A stretch of 64,000 nt of DNA from Streptomyces griseiscabiei (GCF_020010925.1 NZ_JAGJBZ010000004.1:62001-126000), one strand, 5' to 3'. Shown: positions 34,702 through 46,315, numbered from the stretch's first letter. The notes: generated by a model from the sequence alone, not told the origin. A program made the numbers and translations.

Positions 34702-35445
34702 ATGACCACACCCGTCTGCACCAGCGCTTCGAAGGCCGCTGCACCAGTGCCGCGGACCCTGTCGGCCTCGGCCCACCCCACCGCGACCCGCTCCGCTTCG
34801 GCCCGCCCCACCGCGACCCGGCCGGCTTCGGCCCGGTCGGCGGTGGCGAGCGTGTCGACCGCGGCGAGTGGCTCCACCGTGTCGAGCCTGCCGAACTTGC
34901 CGAACCTGTCGACCCTCTCGCACCCGTCGCACGCGCACGCGTCGTATCCCTCGTACCCGTCGTTCTCGGCGTACGTGAAGGCCCGCCAGCCGGTGCTGCT
35001 GCGGACCGCCCGGTCGCTGACGGCGAACCCGTGCGACGCCGAGGACCTGCTGCAGACGGCGCTGGCCAAGACGTATGTCGCGTGGGAGCGGATCGAGGAC
35101 CACCGGGCCCTCGACGGCTATGTGCGCCGGGCGCTGCTGAACACGCGGACCTCCCAGTGGCGCAAGCGCAAGGTGGACGAGTTCGCGTGCGAGGAGCTGC
35201 CGGAGCCCGAGGGCGTCCAGGCAGCCGACCCGGCCGAGCAGCAGGCGCTGCACGACGCGATGTGGCGGGCGATCATGAAGCTGCCGGCGCGGCAGCGGGC
35301 GATGGTCGTCCTCAGGTACTACGAGGACCTCAGCGAGGTGCAGACGGCCGAGGTGCTCGGTGTCTCGGTGGGCACGGTGAAGTCGGCGGTGTCGCGCGCG
35401 CTGGGCAAGCTGCGCGAGGACCCGGAGCTGGCACCCGTGCGCTGA
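34702..35445 (+). CDS. SigE-family (ECF-type) RNA polymerase sigma factor
   Basis: A 247-residue sigma factor. The first 85 residues are an unusual Ser/Thr/Ala/Pro-rich, poorly ordered extension built from an imperfect repeat (ASAHPTATRSASARPTATRP) and a Ser-Tyr-Pro segment. Region 2 (about 90-155) reads LLRTARSLTANPCDAEDLLQTA and RALLNTRTSQWRKRK. Region 4 (about 185-240) reads LPARQRAMVVLRYYEDLSEVQTAEVLGVSVGTVKS, the helix-turn-helix that reads -35 elements. No anti-sigma gene is adjacent. Start ATG 34702 lies a few bases after GTGGAG. Confidence 0.9.
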   Translation: MTTPVCTSASKAAAPVPRTLSASAHPTATRSASARPTATRPASARSAVASVSTAASGSTVSSLPNLPNLSTLSHPSHAHASYPSYPSFSAYVKARQPVLLRTARSLTANPCDAEDLLQTALAKTYVAWERIEDHRALDGYVRRALLNTRTSQWRKRKVDEFACEELPEPEGVQAADPAEQQALHDAMWRAIMKLPARQRAMVVLRYYEDLSEVQTAEVLGVSVGTVKSAVSRALGKLREDPELAPVR

Positions 35446-35634
35446 GCGGTCACCGGGGTCCGTGGACTCCGTGCGCCGCGACCGGTTGCCGAGGTCCCCG
35501 GAACTTCCGTGCGCCGAAAGGCCGACGGGGTCCCGTGGAACCCGTGCGGCGGCCCGTTCGTTGGCCCCTCGTGCCGCTCCCGCCCACCGGCCCGCCGGGT
35601 GACCCGCTCTGATCGATCATCCTGCCCCCTAGTG

Positions 35635-35652
35635 ACATACCGATCGGTATGT
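35635..35652. promoter_or_regulatory. 18-bp perfect palindrome, TetR-type operator before the acyl-CoA ligase
   Basis: ACATACCGATCGGTATGT is a perfect 18-bp palindrome 59 bp upstream of the ligase start. Its form (ACATACnnnnnnGTATGT) is that of operators for TetR-family regulators of lipid metabolism in actinobacteria. No regulator gene is adjacent, so control in trans is expected. Confidence 0.75.
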
Positions 35653-35710
35653 GAGCAGAATCAGCGCAACCGTTACCACCGCGTAGGCAGAGCCGCCCCG
35701 GGAGGACGCC

Positions 35711-37369
<1,659 letters not shown>

Positions 37370-37392
37370 GACGCGTCGCGGTACGCGAGGGT

Positions 37393-37422
37393 GGGGCGAT
37401 GTTTCACGTGAAACATCGCCCC
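37393..37422. other. parS: parS centromere site inside a bidirectional hairpin
   Basis: GTTTCACGTGAAAC at 37401-37414 is a perfect match to the Streptomyces ParB-binding parS consensus. It is extended on both sides by GGGGCGAT / ATCGCCCC to a 30-bp perfect palindrome, placed between two convergent genes, where it can also end transcription. parS sites cluster around oriC, which fits a location in the chromosome core. Confidence 0.85.
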
Positions 37423-37454
37423 TTATCCATGTGCTGTATCCATGTGTTGGGGAA

Positions 37455-40400
37455 TCAGTTCGTGCCGACTCGTGCCAGCAGGTCCACGATCCGGGTCTGT
37501 ACCTCGGGGCTCGTCGAGCGCTCCGCGAGGAACAGGACCGTCTCCCCCGAGGCCAGACGCGGCAGTTCGGACTGGTCGACGGCGGCGGTGTAGACGACGA
37601 GCGGGGTGCGGTTCAACTGGCCGTTCGTGCGCAGCCAGTCGATGATTCCGGCCTGGCGGCGGTGCACCTGGAGCAGATCCATCACCACGAGGTTGGGCCG
37701 CATCTGCGCGGCCAGCGTCACGGCGTCCGCGTCCGACGCGGCCCGCGCGACCTGCATGCCACGCCGTTCCAGCGTCGCGGTCAGGGCGAGCGCGATCTCC
37801 GCGTGCTCCTCGATGAGCAGGACGCGCGGCGGGTGCTGCTCGGAGTCGCGCGGTGCGAGCGCCTTCAGCAGGATCGCCGGATCGGCACCGTAGGCCGCCT
37901 CACGCGTCGCCTGGCCGAGCCCCGCCGTCACGAGGACGGGGACCTCGGCGGCCACGGCGGCCTGGCGCAGCGACTGGAGCGCCGTGCGGGTGATGGGCCC
38001 GGTCAGCGGGTCGACGAACAGGGCGGCCGGGTAGGCGGCGATCTGGGCGTCCACGTCCTCGCGGGAGTTCACGATGACGGGCCGGTAGCCGCGCTCGCTC
38101 AGCGCCTGGTGGGTCGTCACGTCCGGCGCGGGCCACACCAGCAGCCGGCGCGGGTTGTCCAGCGGCTCGGGCGGCAACTCGTCGTCCATCGGCTGCGGAT
38201 GCGGCCGGTCGGGGACCTCCACCGCGCCACCGGGACCGTCGAGCGGCTCGGGACCTTCGTCCGCGTTCTCGTCGGGTGCCCCTATGGCGTACGACCGCCC
38301 GGCGCCCTCCGTACGGCCGGTCAGCCGGGACTGCCCCGCGAGGGACGGCTGCGGCGGGAGCGGGACCTGTCCGGCGAGCGAGGGCTGCGCCGGCAGCGGG
38401 GCCTGGCCCGTCGGCGAGGGCTGCGGCGCCTGGGCGCCCGCCTGCTGGGGCTTGCCCGAGGCCTGGGCGGGGGGCGGGGTCTGTCCGGTGGCGAGCCGGA
38501 GGCCGCTGCCGTTGGTCAGGGTGGACTGGGGGTGGGGGCGTGCGGCCGTCTCGGGGCGGTCGCCGGTCGCCTGGGGCGGCGTCCCGAGCTTGCGGCGCCT
38601 GCCGGAGCCACCCGGCTGGTTCGGGGCGGGTGTGGCTCCGGTCTGGGGCTGGGCCTGGGCGCCCGCCTGTGCCTGCACCTGCGCTTGGGCCTGCGCCTGG
38701 GGACTGCCCTGGCGGGAGAAGGGGACGCCCTGACCGAGCGTCCGGACGCTGATGGCCCGCCCGTGGGTGGAGTTGGGGTCCACGGGGGCGGGGGAGGCGG
38801 GCGCGGCGGCCCGCGCTTTCGGCGTGGCCTGTGCCTGCGCCAGGGTCTGTGCTTGAACCTGCGCCGGGGCCGCGGCTTCGGCGGGCAACGGCTGTGCGGC
38901 GCGCGGCTGCTGCTGCACGGCGACCTCCGGCGGCAGGGGGGTGCCCGAGGAGGGGGTGGACTGCGGCGGCAGCGGCGCCTGCGGAGCGGTTACGGGGATG
39001 CCCGCGCCGGAGGTCGCCTGGCGGGGGTCGGGCCAGGACTGGGGCTGCGGCTGGGACGCCCCGGGGGTCTCGGCCTGAGCGGAAGCCTGAGCGGAAGCCG
39101 GCTGGGCGGGGGCGGGCTGCTGGGCGCCTTGGACGCCCTGCCCGGCCTGGACGCCCTGTGAGGCCTGCACGCCTTGTACAGCCTGGACTCCCGGCACTCC
39201 CGGCACTCCCGGCAGTCCCGGTGTTCCCGGCACGACGACGGAATGGCCGAGGGGGCCGCCCTGTGGAGGCACCTGCTGGCCACCGGGGACGCCCTGCGGC
39301 GGGACGGCGCCCTGAGCGATGACGGGCTGTCCGGGCTGGACCGACTGCCCGGGCTGTCCGGGCTGTCCGACGGCGGGCTGTCCGGGAGCCGCCTGCCCGG
39401 GGAGGGCCTGAACGGCGGCTGCCCGGGCGCCCTCCTGGGGAGGGGAGGCCTGCGCGGCGGCGACCCCGGCCGGGACGGGCTGTCCGGGAGCGGTGCCGAC
39501 GGCCTGGGCGGCCACCTGCTGCGGGCCGCCCGGGGCACCCTGGGCGGACACGGGCTGCGCGGTCGCCACCGCCGAGCCCTGCGGAGGCACCGGCTGCCCC
39601 GGCCCGCCCTGCGGGGGGATCCCCTGAGCGGGCGCGGCCTGGGCCGGCATCCCCTGCGCGGGTGCCATCGTGACGACGCCGTCACCCGGCTGCTGAGCGG
39701 ACTGTCGTACCGCCCGGCGGCGGCCGGTCGGGGTGGGCACCGGGTGCGGCTGCGGCGGGGTGTGGTCGTCGCCCGGGTGGTGCGCGGCGGAGTCATGGCG
39801 ACCGTCGTCGACACCGGCGGCCGGGGCGCCCTCACCGTCGTATCCCTCCCCGCCCTGCACGGGACCGGGTCCGGCGGCCGGCGGCATCGGCATGGGCGCG
39901 CCCGGCGCACCCGGTCCCGCGGGCAGCGGAACCGGGCCCAGCGCGGCGGCCTGTGCGTACTCGGGGCCCCGGTCGGCCTCGGCCGGCGGCAGCGCGAAGA
40001 CGGCTCGCGCGCCGGGCTCGGGCGCTGCGGGGCGCTCCTCCGGGCCGGTGAGCGCGCGACGACGGCGCCCGGTGGGCTGCTGTGCGCCGGACGCCTCGCC
40101 GGAGCCGGAGCCGGCATCGGCGGCGGTGGCCTCGGCGACCGGCCCCGGCCCCGCGGGCAGTGCCGGCGGCAAGGCGTTCTGTGCGGCGGGCTCCCGGCGC
40201 GCGCGCCGCCCGCTGGGCGCGGGCACACCCTGCGGCGGCACCGTCCCGCCCAGTCCGTTGGCGGTCGCGGCGGCACCCGCGGCGTGTTCGGCGGCCATCA
40301 CGACCGCCCCCTCGGCGGCCACGGACTCCCCGGCGCCCTCGGCCGAGGCGACCAGCCCACGGCGCCGCCCGGTCCCCATGGCACCCTCGGCCTCGCCGCC

Positions 40401-42365
40401 CTGCCCGGGCACGGGCCCCTCACCGGCGCCGGCCGGCTGCATCCCGTGGGCCGCGTCGGCCGCGACCGCGGCCTCCTCCGCCCTGCGTCGGCGCCGCCCG
40501 GTCGGGGCGGCGGCCTCGATCTCCTGGGCCTCGGGCGCGTCCTCGCTCTCCAGGAACGCGTCCACCGACGACCGCCGCGCCCGGCGCCGCCCGCCACCGG
40601 CGGGGGCCTGCTCGGGAAGGGCGACCTCGGCACCGGTGGCCACGGTCCCGGCGCCGGCCTCGGCGACCACCGCGGGGGGCAGCGCCTGCGCGGGCACGGC
40701 CCCGGCGCCACCGCCCAGCGGCACCTCCAGCACATACGCGCTGCCGCTCATTCCCGGCACCTCGACCGTCTGGAGCACACCACCGTGCGCCCGGACGATC
40801 CCCTGGACGATCGGTTGGTGCACCGGGTCTCCCCCGGCGTACGGTCCGCGGACCTCGATCCGGACGACCTCACCGCGCTGCGCGGCGGCCACGACGACGG
40901 TGTTGTCCATGTAGCCGCCGGCGGACAGGGGCGCGTTGCCCGTCGCGTCGACTCCGGCGACATCCGCGATGAGGTGCGCGAGCGCGGTCGCCAGCCGCAC
41001 CTGGTCCACCTCGGCCTCGATGGGCGGCGCGTGCACGGCGAACTGCACCCGCCCCGGTCCGACCAGCTCCACGGCCCCGTCGACACCGGCCGCCACGACC
41101 GCGTCGAGCATGACGGCCGTCCGTACGAGACCGTCCTCGCCCGCGTCGATCCGCTGATAGCCGAGGACGTTGTCGATGAGGGTGGTGATCCGTGAGTACC
41201 CGGCGGTCAGGTGGTGCAGCACCTGGTTGGCCTCGGGCCACAGCTGCCCGGCGTCGTCGGCGGCGAGCGTGCCCAGTTCACCGCGGAGTTGGTCGAGCGG
41301 GCCGCGCAGCGAGGTGCCCAGCACCGCGAGCAGCTGATCGTGCCGCGCGGCCAGCGCCTCGTACCGGTCCTTCTCCCGCTCACCGAGGGCCGCGTACCGC
41401 TCGTCCCCGGCGGCGAGTTCTTCGGCGTGCTGCTCGCTCAGCTCGGCCAGCTCGGCGGCGTGCTCCTCGCGTACGCCCGCGAGTTCCTCCGCGTGCTCCT
41501 TGGCGAGCCGCTCCAGCTCCTCCGCGTGCGTCTCGGCCTCGGCGTCCTTCTCCTCGGAGAGCTTGTCGTACGGCCGCCGGTCGGTGAACGTCATCACGGC
41601 GCCGACGAGCTGATCCCCGTCACGCACCGGCGCGGTCGTCAGATCGACCGACACCTTCTCGCCGTTCTTCGCCCACAGCACCTGCCCGCGCACCCGGTGC
41701 TTGCGCCCGGACTTCAGGGTGTCCGCGAGCGGCGACTCGCCGTACGGGAAGGGGGCGCCGTCCTCGCGGGAGTGCAGCACGAGCGTGTGCAGCTCGCGTC
41801 CGCCGAGGTCACTGGCCCGGTAGCCCAGTATCTGCGCGGCGGCCGGATTGACGAGGACGATCCGTCCGTCCGTGTCCGTCCCGACCACGCCCTCGGACGC
41901 GGCCCGCAGGATCATCTCGGTCTGCCGTTGCGAACGCGCGAGTTCGGCCTCGGTGTCGACGGTGCCCGAAAGATCCCGTACGACCAGCATGAGCAGCTCA
42001 TCGTTGGCGTAGCCGTAACCGTCGTACGCCTGCTGGCCGTTCTCCAGATTCGCGCTTGTGACCTCGACCGGGAACTCGCTGCCGTCGGTCCGGCGGGCGG
42101 TCATCCGGGTCGGCTTGGTCCGCCCGGTCGGGTCCATGGTGTCGGGCCGCCGCATGGAGCCCGGGATGAGCCGCGAGTCGAACTCGGGCAGCAGATCCAG
42201 CAGGCCGCGTCCGACCAGCGCGGTCCCGGGGGCCTCGAAGGCCTCCAGCGCGATCGTGTTGGCGTTGACGACGGTCCCGTTGGCGTTGACCAGCACCAAC
42301 GCGTCGGGCAGCGCGTCCAGTATGGCTGCGAGGCGAGCAGCGCCTCGGGATGGCCTGCTGCTCAC
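37455..42365 (-). CDS. Giant PAS / pseudo-histidine-kinase / tandem receiver protein
   Basis: A 1636-residue protein. Two PAS domains (about 12-130 and 150-275; [21 protein letters not shown]) precede a charged coiled coil (about 280-365) and a kinase-like region. In place of the phospho-His, the dimerisation helix reads [18 protein letters not shown], with no H; the ATPase-like part (about 440-555) is also weak. Then some 850 residues rich in Gln, Pro, Ala and Gly, and two receiver-like domains at the end: one with FVDPLTG and ILLKAL, the other with LLIEEH and VVMDLLQVH but no conserved Lys. GTG 42365 follows GGGAGGA by 9 bases. It likely senses a signal and acts as a scaffold. Confidence 0.85.
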   Translation of the reverse strand: MSSRPSRGAARLAAILDALPDALVLVNANGTVVNANTIALEAFEAPGTALVGRGLLDLLPEFDSRLIPGSMRRPDTMDPTGRTKPTRMTARRTDGSEFPVEVTSANLENGQQAYDGYGYANDELLMLVVRDLSGTVDTEAELARSQRQTEMILRAASEGVVGTDTDGRIVLVNPAAAQILGYRASDLGGRELHTLVLHSREDGAPFPYGESPLADTLKSGRKHRVRGQVLWAKNGEKVSVDLTTAPVRDGDQLVGAVMTFTDRRPYDKLSEEKDAEAETHAEELERLAKEHAEELAGVREEHAAELAELSEQHAEELAAGDERYAALGEREKDRYEALAARHDQLLAVLGTSLRGPLDQLRGELGTLAADDAGQLWPEANQVLHHLTAGYSRITTLIDNVLGYQRIDAGEDGLVRTAVMLDAVVAAGVDGAVELVGPGRVQFAVHAPPIEAEVDQVRLATALAHLIADVAGVDATGNAPLSAGGYMDNTVVVAAAQRGEVVRIEVRGPYAGGDPVHQPIVQGIVRAHGGVLQTVEVPGMSGSAYVLEVPLGGGAGAVPAQALPPAVVAEAGAGTVATGAEVALPEQAPAGGGRRRARRSSVDAFLESEDAPEAQEIEAAAPTGRRRRRAEEAAVAADAAHGMQPAGAGEGPVPGQGGEAEGAMGTGRRRGLVASAEGAGESVAAEGAVVMAAEHAAGAAATANGLGGTVPPQGVPAPSGRRARREPAAQNALPPALPAGPGPVAEATAADAGSGSGEASGAQQPTGRRRRALTGPEERPAAPEPGARAVFALPPAEADRGPEYAQAAALGPVPLPAGPGAPGAPMPMPPAAGPGPVQGGEGYDGEGAPAAGVDDGRHDSAAHHPGDDHTPPQPHPVPTPTGRRRAVRQSAQQPGDGVVTMAPAQGMPAQAAPAQGIPPQGGPGQPVPPQGSAVATAQPVSAQGAPGGPQQVAAQAVGTAPGQPVPAGVAAAQASPPQEGARAAAVQALPGQAAPGQPAVGQPGQPGQSVQPGQPVIAQGAVPPQGVPGGQQVPPQGGPLGHSVVVPGTPGLPGVPGVPGVQAVQGVQASQGVQAGQGVQGAQQPAPAQPASAQASAQAETPGASQPQPQSWPDPRQATSGAGIPVTAPQAPLPPQSTPSSGTPLPPEVAVQQQPRAAQPLPAEAAAPAQVQAQTLAQAQATPKARAAAPASPAPVDPNSTHGRAISVRTLGQGVPFSRQGSPQAQAQAQVQAQAGAQAQPQTGATPAPNQPGGSGRRRKLGTPPQATGDRPETAARPHPQSTLTNGSGLRLATGQTPPPAQASGKPQQAGAQAPQPSPTGQAPLPAQPSLAGQVPLPPQPSLAGQSRLTGRTEGAGRSYAIGAPDENADEGPEPLDGPGGAVEVPDRPHPQPMDDELPPEPLDNPRRLLVWPAPDVTTHQALSERGYRPVIVNSREDVDAQIAAYPAALFVDPLTGPITRTALQSLRQAAVAAEVPVLVTAGLGQATREAAYGADPAILLKALAPRDSEQHPPRVLLIEEHAEIALALTATLERRGMQVARAASDADAVTLAAQMRPNLVVMDLLQVHRRQAGIIDWLRTNGQLNRTPLVVYTAAVDQSELPRLASGETVLFLAERSTSPEVQTRIVDLLARVGTN

Positions 42366-42697
42366 GAGACGCTTCCTCCCTGTTACCGCACCTTGCCGAC
42401 CGCTGGGCCTTCGGCCATCTTGCCAACCGGCCCGCAACGTGTCACGCGAGGGAGTCTACGGGCAGAGGTTGCGCTCGCGACGCCGGATGAGAGGGAGGTC
42501 GCACACCGAACGTACGGAGATGCCGTGACCGCACGAACGCGGATGCCGTGACCGTGCGTTTTGCCGGAGGGCCCGGTCGGCGGCACAAATGTACGGGCTG
42601 TGCACGGCTGTGGAGAGGCCGGTCCGCCCCGCCGCCCGGGTGGCCGGATTCCCTCCCCTCTCCTTCCTCTGCCTCTCCCTCTGCCTCCCCTTCCTTC

Positions 42698-43306
42698 TCA
42701 GGCGCCGGTGTCCGGCAGTACGGGGACCATCGCGTCCCAGCGGGCGATCTCGCAGCCGTCGCCGCGGTCGAAGCGGGCGTCGACCCGGCGGCCGGCCCAG
42801 GTCCCGGTGACATGCGCGGTGGCCGGACCGCCGTACTGCATCGTGCACACGCTGCCGGACTCGACCGGGGCGAACGGGTCGGTCCCCCAGACGGTGCGCC
42901 GGTCGAGCCGCCCGCAGGCGTCCCGCACGGCCGGGTGGGTGCCGCCCCCGGGGTGGCAGCGCAGTTCGAAGGTCCCGTCCGCGCCACCGCCCACTCCCCG
43001 CACCGTGACGGACAGCCGGTCGCCGGGGCCGGCAGCGGGCATGGGCAGCGTGACCGGTGACATCGCATCGGCGGCGTACGCCTCCGGCGCCTCCGGCGCG
43101 AGCGTGCCGGCCGCGGCCGCGGCGAGTGAGGCGGCGGCACCGAGGAACAGCCGACCGAGGGCGGCGGAGCGGCGACCGGGCGGAGCCGAGGGGGAAGGCG
43201 ACGGCGAGGGAGGCGTGGAGGAAACCGTGGAGGAAGAGGATGACGAAGACGGGGCCGAGGAGACGGAAGGGCTGGGCGACGTGACCTGACTCATGACCTG
43301 ACTCAT
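42698..43306 (-). CDS. Subtilisin-inhibitor-like (SSI family) secreted protein
   Basis: About 202 residues. The C-terminal domain (about 100-200) matches Streptomyces subtilisin inhibitor: ELRCHPGGGTHPAVRDACG, SGSVCTMQYGGPATAHVTGTW and GCEIARWDA, with the four cysteines that form two disulfides. The N-terminal 60 residues are odd: a Ser/Pro-rich stretch precedes the hydrophobic segment (LGRLFLGAAASLAAAAAGTL), unlike the short signal of normal SSIs. Start uncertain: a 12-bp duplication gives two ATGs, 43306 and 43294. SSIs block secreted proteases; the reactive-site loop is not the classical one. Confidence 0.8.
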   Translation of the reverse strand: MSQVMSQVTSPSPSVSSAPSSSSSSSTVSSTPPSPSPSPSAPPGRRSAALGRLFLGAAASLAAAAAGTLAPEAPEAYAADAMSPVTLPMPAAGPGDRLSVTVRGVGGGADGTFELRCHPGGGTHPAVRDACGRLDRRTVWGTDPFAPVESGSVCTMQYGGPATAHVTGTWAGRRVDARFDRGDGCEIARWDAMVPVLPDTGA

Positions 43307-43528
43307 GACCTGAGTAACGCCACGCCCGCCCCACGGTTGCGGCACCGGCCCGCCCGGGCCCGCCCCGTCCGCGACCACTCCCGAACTGCGGCCGAACCGC
43401 TCCCGACGTGCCATACGGCTTTGCCCTGCGGCCTCTCCGCCTAGTACCGTGGGAGGCGATTGGTGACAGCCCACTCGGCTGTGTCATCATCTGCACGCAC
43501 CACTCGCGCTCGCGCGGGGGGTTGTGCT

Positions 43529-43619
43529 GGAGGCGTCGCCTAGTCCGGTCTATGGCGCCGCACTGCTAATGCGGTTTGGGACTTCAATCCCATCGAGGGT
43601 TCAAATCCCTCCGCCTCCG
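43529..43619 (+). tRNA. tRNA-Ser (anticodon GCU)
   Basis: A 91-nt class II tRNA: GGAGGCG pairs with CGCCTCC, the anticodon loop CTGCTAA has GCT, there is a long variable arm around TTTGGGACTTCAATCCCA, and the T-arm has GGTTCAAATCC. CCA is not encoded. An inverted repeat GAAGCCCCGG...CCGGGGCTTC at about 43632-43660 follows as terminator. Confidence 0.95.
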
Positions 43620-43818
43620 CGCGTGATCACCGAAGCCCCGGTCCACCCGACCGGGGCTTCGCCGTTCCCACCCTTGCCCCGAAGCCGCCCCAGAAGGCGT
43701 TTTCGCAGCTCACAAGGGGTACGGCAAACGGATTTCACATGGCGACGGCAGTCATGTAATGTTCTTCCTGTCGCCGCGAGCGGGCCGAAAGGGCCAGGAC
43801 CGGCAGAAAACAAAACAA

Positions 43819-43891
43819 GCACTCGTAGCTTAACGGATAGAGCATCTGACTACGGATCAGAAGGTTGCAGGTTCGAATCCTGCCGAGTGCA
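43819..43891 (+). tRNA. tRNA-Arg (anticodon ACG), attachment target
   Basis: A 73-nt tRNA: GCACTCG pairs with CGAGTGC, the anticodon loop CTACGGA has ACG, and the T-arm has GGTTCGAATCC. CCA is not encoded. It is the host gene for the integrated elements: its 3' 42 bases are repeated at 54985 and, in part, at 56634. The tRNA copy is intact, so insertion did not destroy it. Confidence 0.95.
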
Positions 43892-43893
43892 CA
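43850..43893 (+). repeat. attL: 3' half of tRNA-Arg
   Basis: 44 bp from the anticodon loop to two bases past the discriminator are identical to 54985-55028. This defines the left border of the 11.1-kb element. Integration into a tRNA 3' end is typical for tyrosine integrases of actinobacterial integrative elements. Confidence 0.92.
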
Positions 43894-43898
43894 GCAGA

Positions 43899-43939
43899 CC
43901 AGAGGCCCTGTGGAGTGATCCACAGGGCCTCTGGCTTTT
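43899..43939 (+). terminator. Intrinsic terminator after tRNA-Arg
   Basis: A perfect 16-bp stem (CCAGAGGCCCTGTGGA and complement, loop GTGA) followed by CTTTTG. It lies just inside the element's left end and so replaces the original tRNA terminator, which is now at 56681. Confidence 0.92.
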
Positions 43940-43942
43940 GCG

Positions 43943-43966
43943 TTGACGGCAGTGTTTGACGGCAAC
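43943..43966. promoter_or_regulatory. Candidate integrase arm-type sites, left end
   Basis: TTGACGGCA (43943) and TTGACGGCAAC (43956) are direct repeats 13 bp apart, 50 bp inside attL. The same TGACGGCAAC word is repeated near the right end. Symmetric placement at both ends suggests integrase or excisionase binding. Confidence 0.5.
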
Positions 43967-44207
43967 CGTGGATCACGCAGGGACAGGACAGCCGCTCAGG
44001 GTCGCCGCTTTCGTCTCATCTGTTGCCATCAGCTCTCTCGTTCCGATAGAACCCGATACGCGCGGATCGTCATGCCCTGGCCGCTGCTGAATGCGACGTG
44101 CGCACGCCGTCCTTCTGGCGGATGTCGCGGATGGACGGCGGTCCCGCACCCCCGTCGGATTCCCGGGGGTCGATCATGGGCACCAGGGGGGTATCACCGC
44201 ATTGGCA

Positions 44208-45026
44208 ATGACCAGAGGCGAAAAGGGATGGTTCGGTGGCGTAAGCGTTTTGGCCGTGGTGCTGCTTCTGCTGCTACTCAGCTCTTGTGGCGCTGACTGT
44301 GAGGACGTGGCGGCGGCGCCGGGTGCGACGGTCACTGTCACGGCCACACCGGGCCGACCCGGGAGCCAGGTCGGGAAGAGCGTCGACAGTGCCTCGGAGA
44401 GAGCACGACAGAGCGGGTTGAGCGTTGCCGTCCATGACGCCAGCAATCAGGACGAGACTCCAGGCGGGGACTGGACGGTGTGCTTCGAGAAGGCGACCTT
44501 GAGCAAGGTCGACTTCGCTGCCGTCCCGGACGGGGCACCGTGCCCGAAGAAGGACGGCCGACGCATTCCCTGGCCGAAGATGCCGAACGTGAAGGGCGCC
44601 ACGTACGCCAAAGCAGTGGAGAAGCTGCGGGATGCCGTCGGTGACGTGGACATCAAGGCTGCCTACGAGGACGAGGCGGCCTACGACACGAACAACGATG
44701 ATGGTGACTACGCGAACTGGAAGGTGTGCTTCCAGAGCGTCAAGGCCGGGACCGCTCTGCCGTACGAACCAGATGTCACCCTGCACGCCGTGGAGAAGGG
44801 CGAGGCGTGTCCGTCATCGAAGGGGCTCTACAAGGACCCCACGAACGATCCGGACTACGTCGAGCCCGATTACGCCGACCCCGACGACGGATCATCTGCG
44901 GACGACGGAAGCAGCGGCGGCAGCGGTAGCGGTGGTAGCAGTGAGAAGGACTACTACCCTGGCGACAAGGGTGGATGCCCACCCGGCGGTTGCTACAACC
45001 CGTGTCCGCCCGGAGGCTGCCGGTAA
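44208..45026 (+). CDS. Lipoprotein with PASTA-like repeats, element cargo
   Basis: A 272-residue lipoprotein: hydrophobic core VLAVVLLLLLLSSCG with lipobox LSSC. Two PASTA-like units follow (about 50-115 and 120-205), each with a VGKSVDSASERARQ or VKGATYAKAVEKLR helix and a WxVCF strand, ending PCP or ACP. The C-terminus is acidic then Gly/Ser-rich and closes with repeats of CPPGGC. ATG 44208 gives the shortest signal peptide. It sits between tRNA-Arg and the integrase, read opposite to it. The role is unknown; binding of cell-wall material is plausible for PASTA proteins. Confidence 0.75.
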   Translation: MTRGEKGWFGGVSVLAVVLLLLLLSSCGADCEDVAAAPGATVTVTATPGRPGSQVGKSVDSASERARQSGLSVAVHDASNQDETPGGDWTVCFEKATLSKVDFAAVPDGAPCPKKDGRRIPWPKMPNVKGATYAKAVEKLRDAVGDVDIKAAYEDEAAYDTNNDDGDYANWKVCFQSVKAGTALPYEPDVTLHAVEKGEACPSSKGLYKDPTNDPDYVEPDYADPDDGSSADDGSSGGSGSGGSSEKDYYPGDKGGCPPGGCYNPCPPGGCR

Positions 45027-45088
45027 GGCGCAGAGGCCCGCGCCGATGTCGCTTGGCGCGGGCCCCAATGGCGGAGTGGGCGTTCTTG

Positions 45089-46315
45089 CTATTTCAGCGC
45101 ATCCCCGACGCGGTCGAATGCCAAGCGCTGGGAGTCGAGGCGCACGAAGGTGTAGATGTCCATGGTCACTCGGATCGAGCTGTGGCCGAGGACTTCCATG
45201 ATCATGCGGGCGTCGGCTCCTTGCTCGTGGAGGAGGGACGCGCAGGTGTGGCGCAGGTCGTGGAAGCGGACCTTACGGACGCCGGCCCGGATGGACAGCG
45301 CTTCGAAGGAGCGGTTCAGATTGCGCGGCTCGATGGGTGTTCCGTTCCTGGTGGTGAACACGAGGCCCTGGCCCGTTCCCTTCCAGTTGTTGCCCGCCGC
45401 CTTTCGGTCGGCGATCTGTTGCGCGCGTTGAGCCCGGAGCGCCGTCACGCACTCGGCGGGCAGTGCCACGCGGCGAGCCGAGCGCTGGGTCTTCGGCGCG
45501 ACGATCAGCAGCTCGCCGCCGACCCGCTGTAGAGCCTGCCGGACAGTGAGGACACCTTTGAGGAGATCCACGTCCGACCACCGCAGCCCGAGCAGCTCGC
45601 CGCGCCGCAGACCGATGCGGACCGCCAGCTCGTGCGCGGCCCACAGTCGGTTGTCGCGAGCAGCTGCGAGTAGCTGACCTCCTTCCTTGGCTGTGAGCGG
45701 TTCGATCTCGCGCTTCGTGCCCATGCTTAGTTCCACGTTCCGGGCCACGTTGCGTGGTAGCTCGTCTTCGCGCACGGCGTGCTGGAGGGAGGCACGAAGG
45801 ATCACCAGCAGGAAGCGCACGGTCCGGTCTGAGGGGAGCTTCTTACAGCACTTGCCGAGGGCGCAGCACCGCCGCTTGTCTTCCGGACGCTTCTTGTCCT
45901 TGCCCTGGGCGCAGCACTGGCAGGTGGCCGCCGTCTTCATCAAGAAGGCGCGTATGTCCCGAGCGGTGAGCCGGACCAGCTTCTTCCGACCGAATTCCGG
46001 GGTGACGTAGTTGCGGACGAGGGACTCGTAGTTGACGTAGGTCGTCCTGCGGACCTTGCTTTGTGCGACGTTCGTCAGCCAGTACGTCAGGTACTCGGCG
46101 ATGGTCATCTTGTTGGTAGCGAACGGGAGGCCGCTGAGGGAGTTGGCCTTGAGCTTGGTGAGCTTCTCGTGGGCGTCGTCCCAGGTCTTGCCGTAGACAC
46201 TGCGCCGCCTGTACGTGCCGTCTGTCGTGAGGACGTACGCGCTGCCCTCCCAACGGCCGTCCTTGCGGAGGTAGATGGTGCCTTCGTTGTTGGCGTTCTT
46301 CTTCGGCTGGGCCAT
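45089..46315 (-). CDS. int: Tyrosine-type site-specific integrase
   Basis: A 408-residue recombinase that integrates and excises the element at the tRNA-Arg repeat. Catalytic residues seen: Arg in IGLRRGELLGLRW, HxxR in FHDLRHTCASLL, His in VLGHSSIRVTM and Tyr in DIYTF. The N-terminal arm-binding domain starts EGTIYLRKDGRWEGSAYV. An unusual cysteine cluster (TCQCCAQGKDKKR... RCCALGKCCKK, about 157-187) interrupts the core-binding domain and looks metal-binding. ATG 46315 overlaps the xis stop (ATGA). It is convergent with the lipoprotein gene and points toward attL. Confidence 0.95.
   Translation of the reverse strand: MAQPKKNANNEGTIYLRKDGRWEGSAYVLTTDGTYRRRSVYGKTWDDAHEKLTKLKANSLSGLPFATNKMTIAEYLTYWLTNVAQSKVRRTTYVNYESLVRNYVTPEFGRKKLVRLTARDIRAFLMKTAATCQCCAQGKDKKRPEDKRRCCALGKCCKKLPSDRTVRFLLVILRASLQHAVREDELPRNVARNVELSMGTKREIEPLTAKEGGQLLAAARDNRLWAAHELAVRIGLRRGELLGLRWSDVDLLKGVLTVRQALQRVGGELLIVAPKTQRSARRVALPAECVTALRAQRAQQIADRKAAGNNWKGTGQGLVFTTRNGTPIEPRNLNRSFEALSIRAGVRKVRFHDLRHTCASLLHEQGADARMIMEVLGHSSIRVTMDIYTFVRLDSQRLAFDRVGDALK

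Noticed and set aside
38600..39700. Repeats within the PAS protein linker considered as CRISPR or satellite
   Set aside because: Units are irregular, in frame and encode Gln/Pro/Ala-rich residues; no constant spacer length.
39174..41195. Long plus-strand frames in the Gln/Pro-rich part of the PAS protein
   Set aside because: They arise from the repetitive GC-rich codons of the minus-strand gene; the PAS and receiver domains at both ends of that gene confirm its frame.
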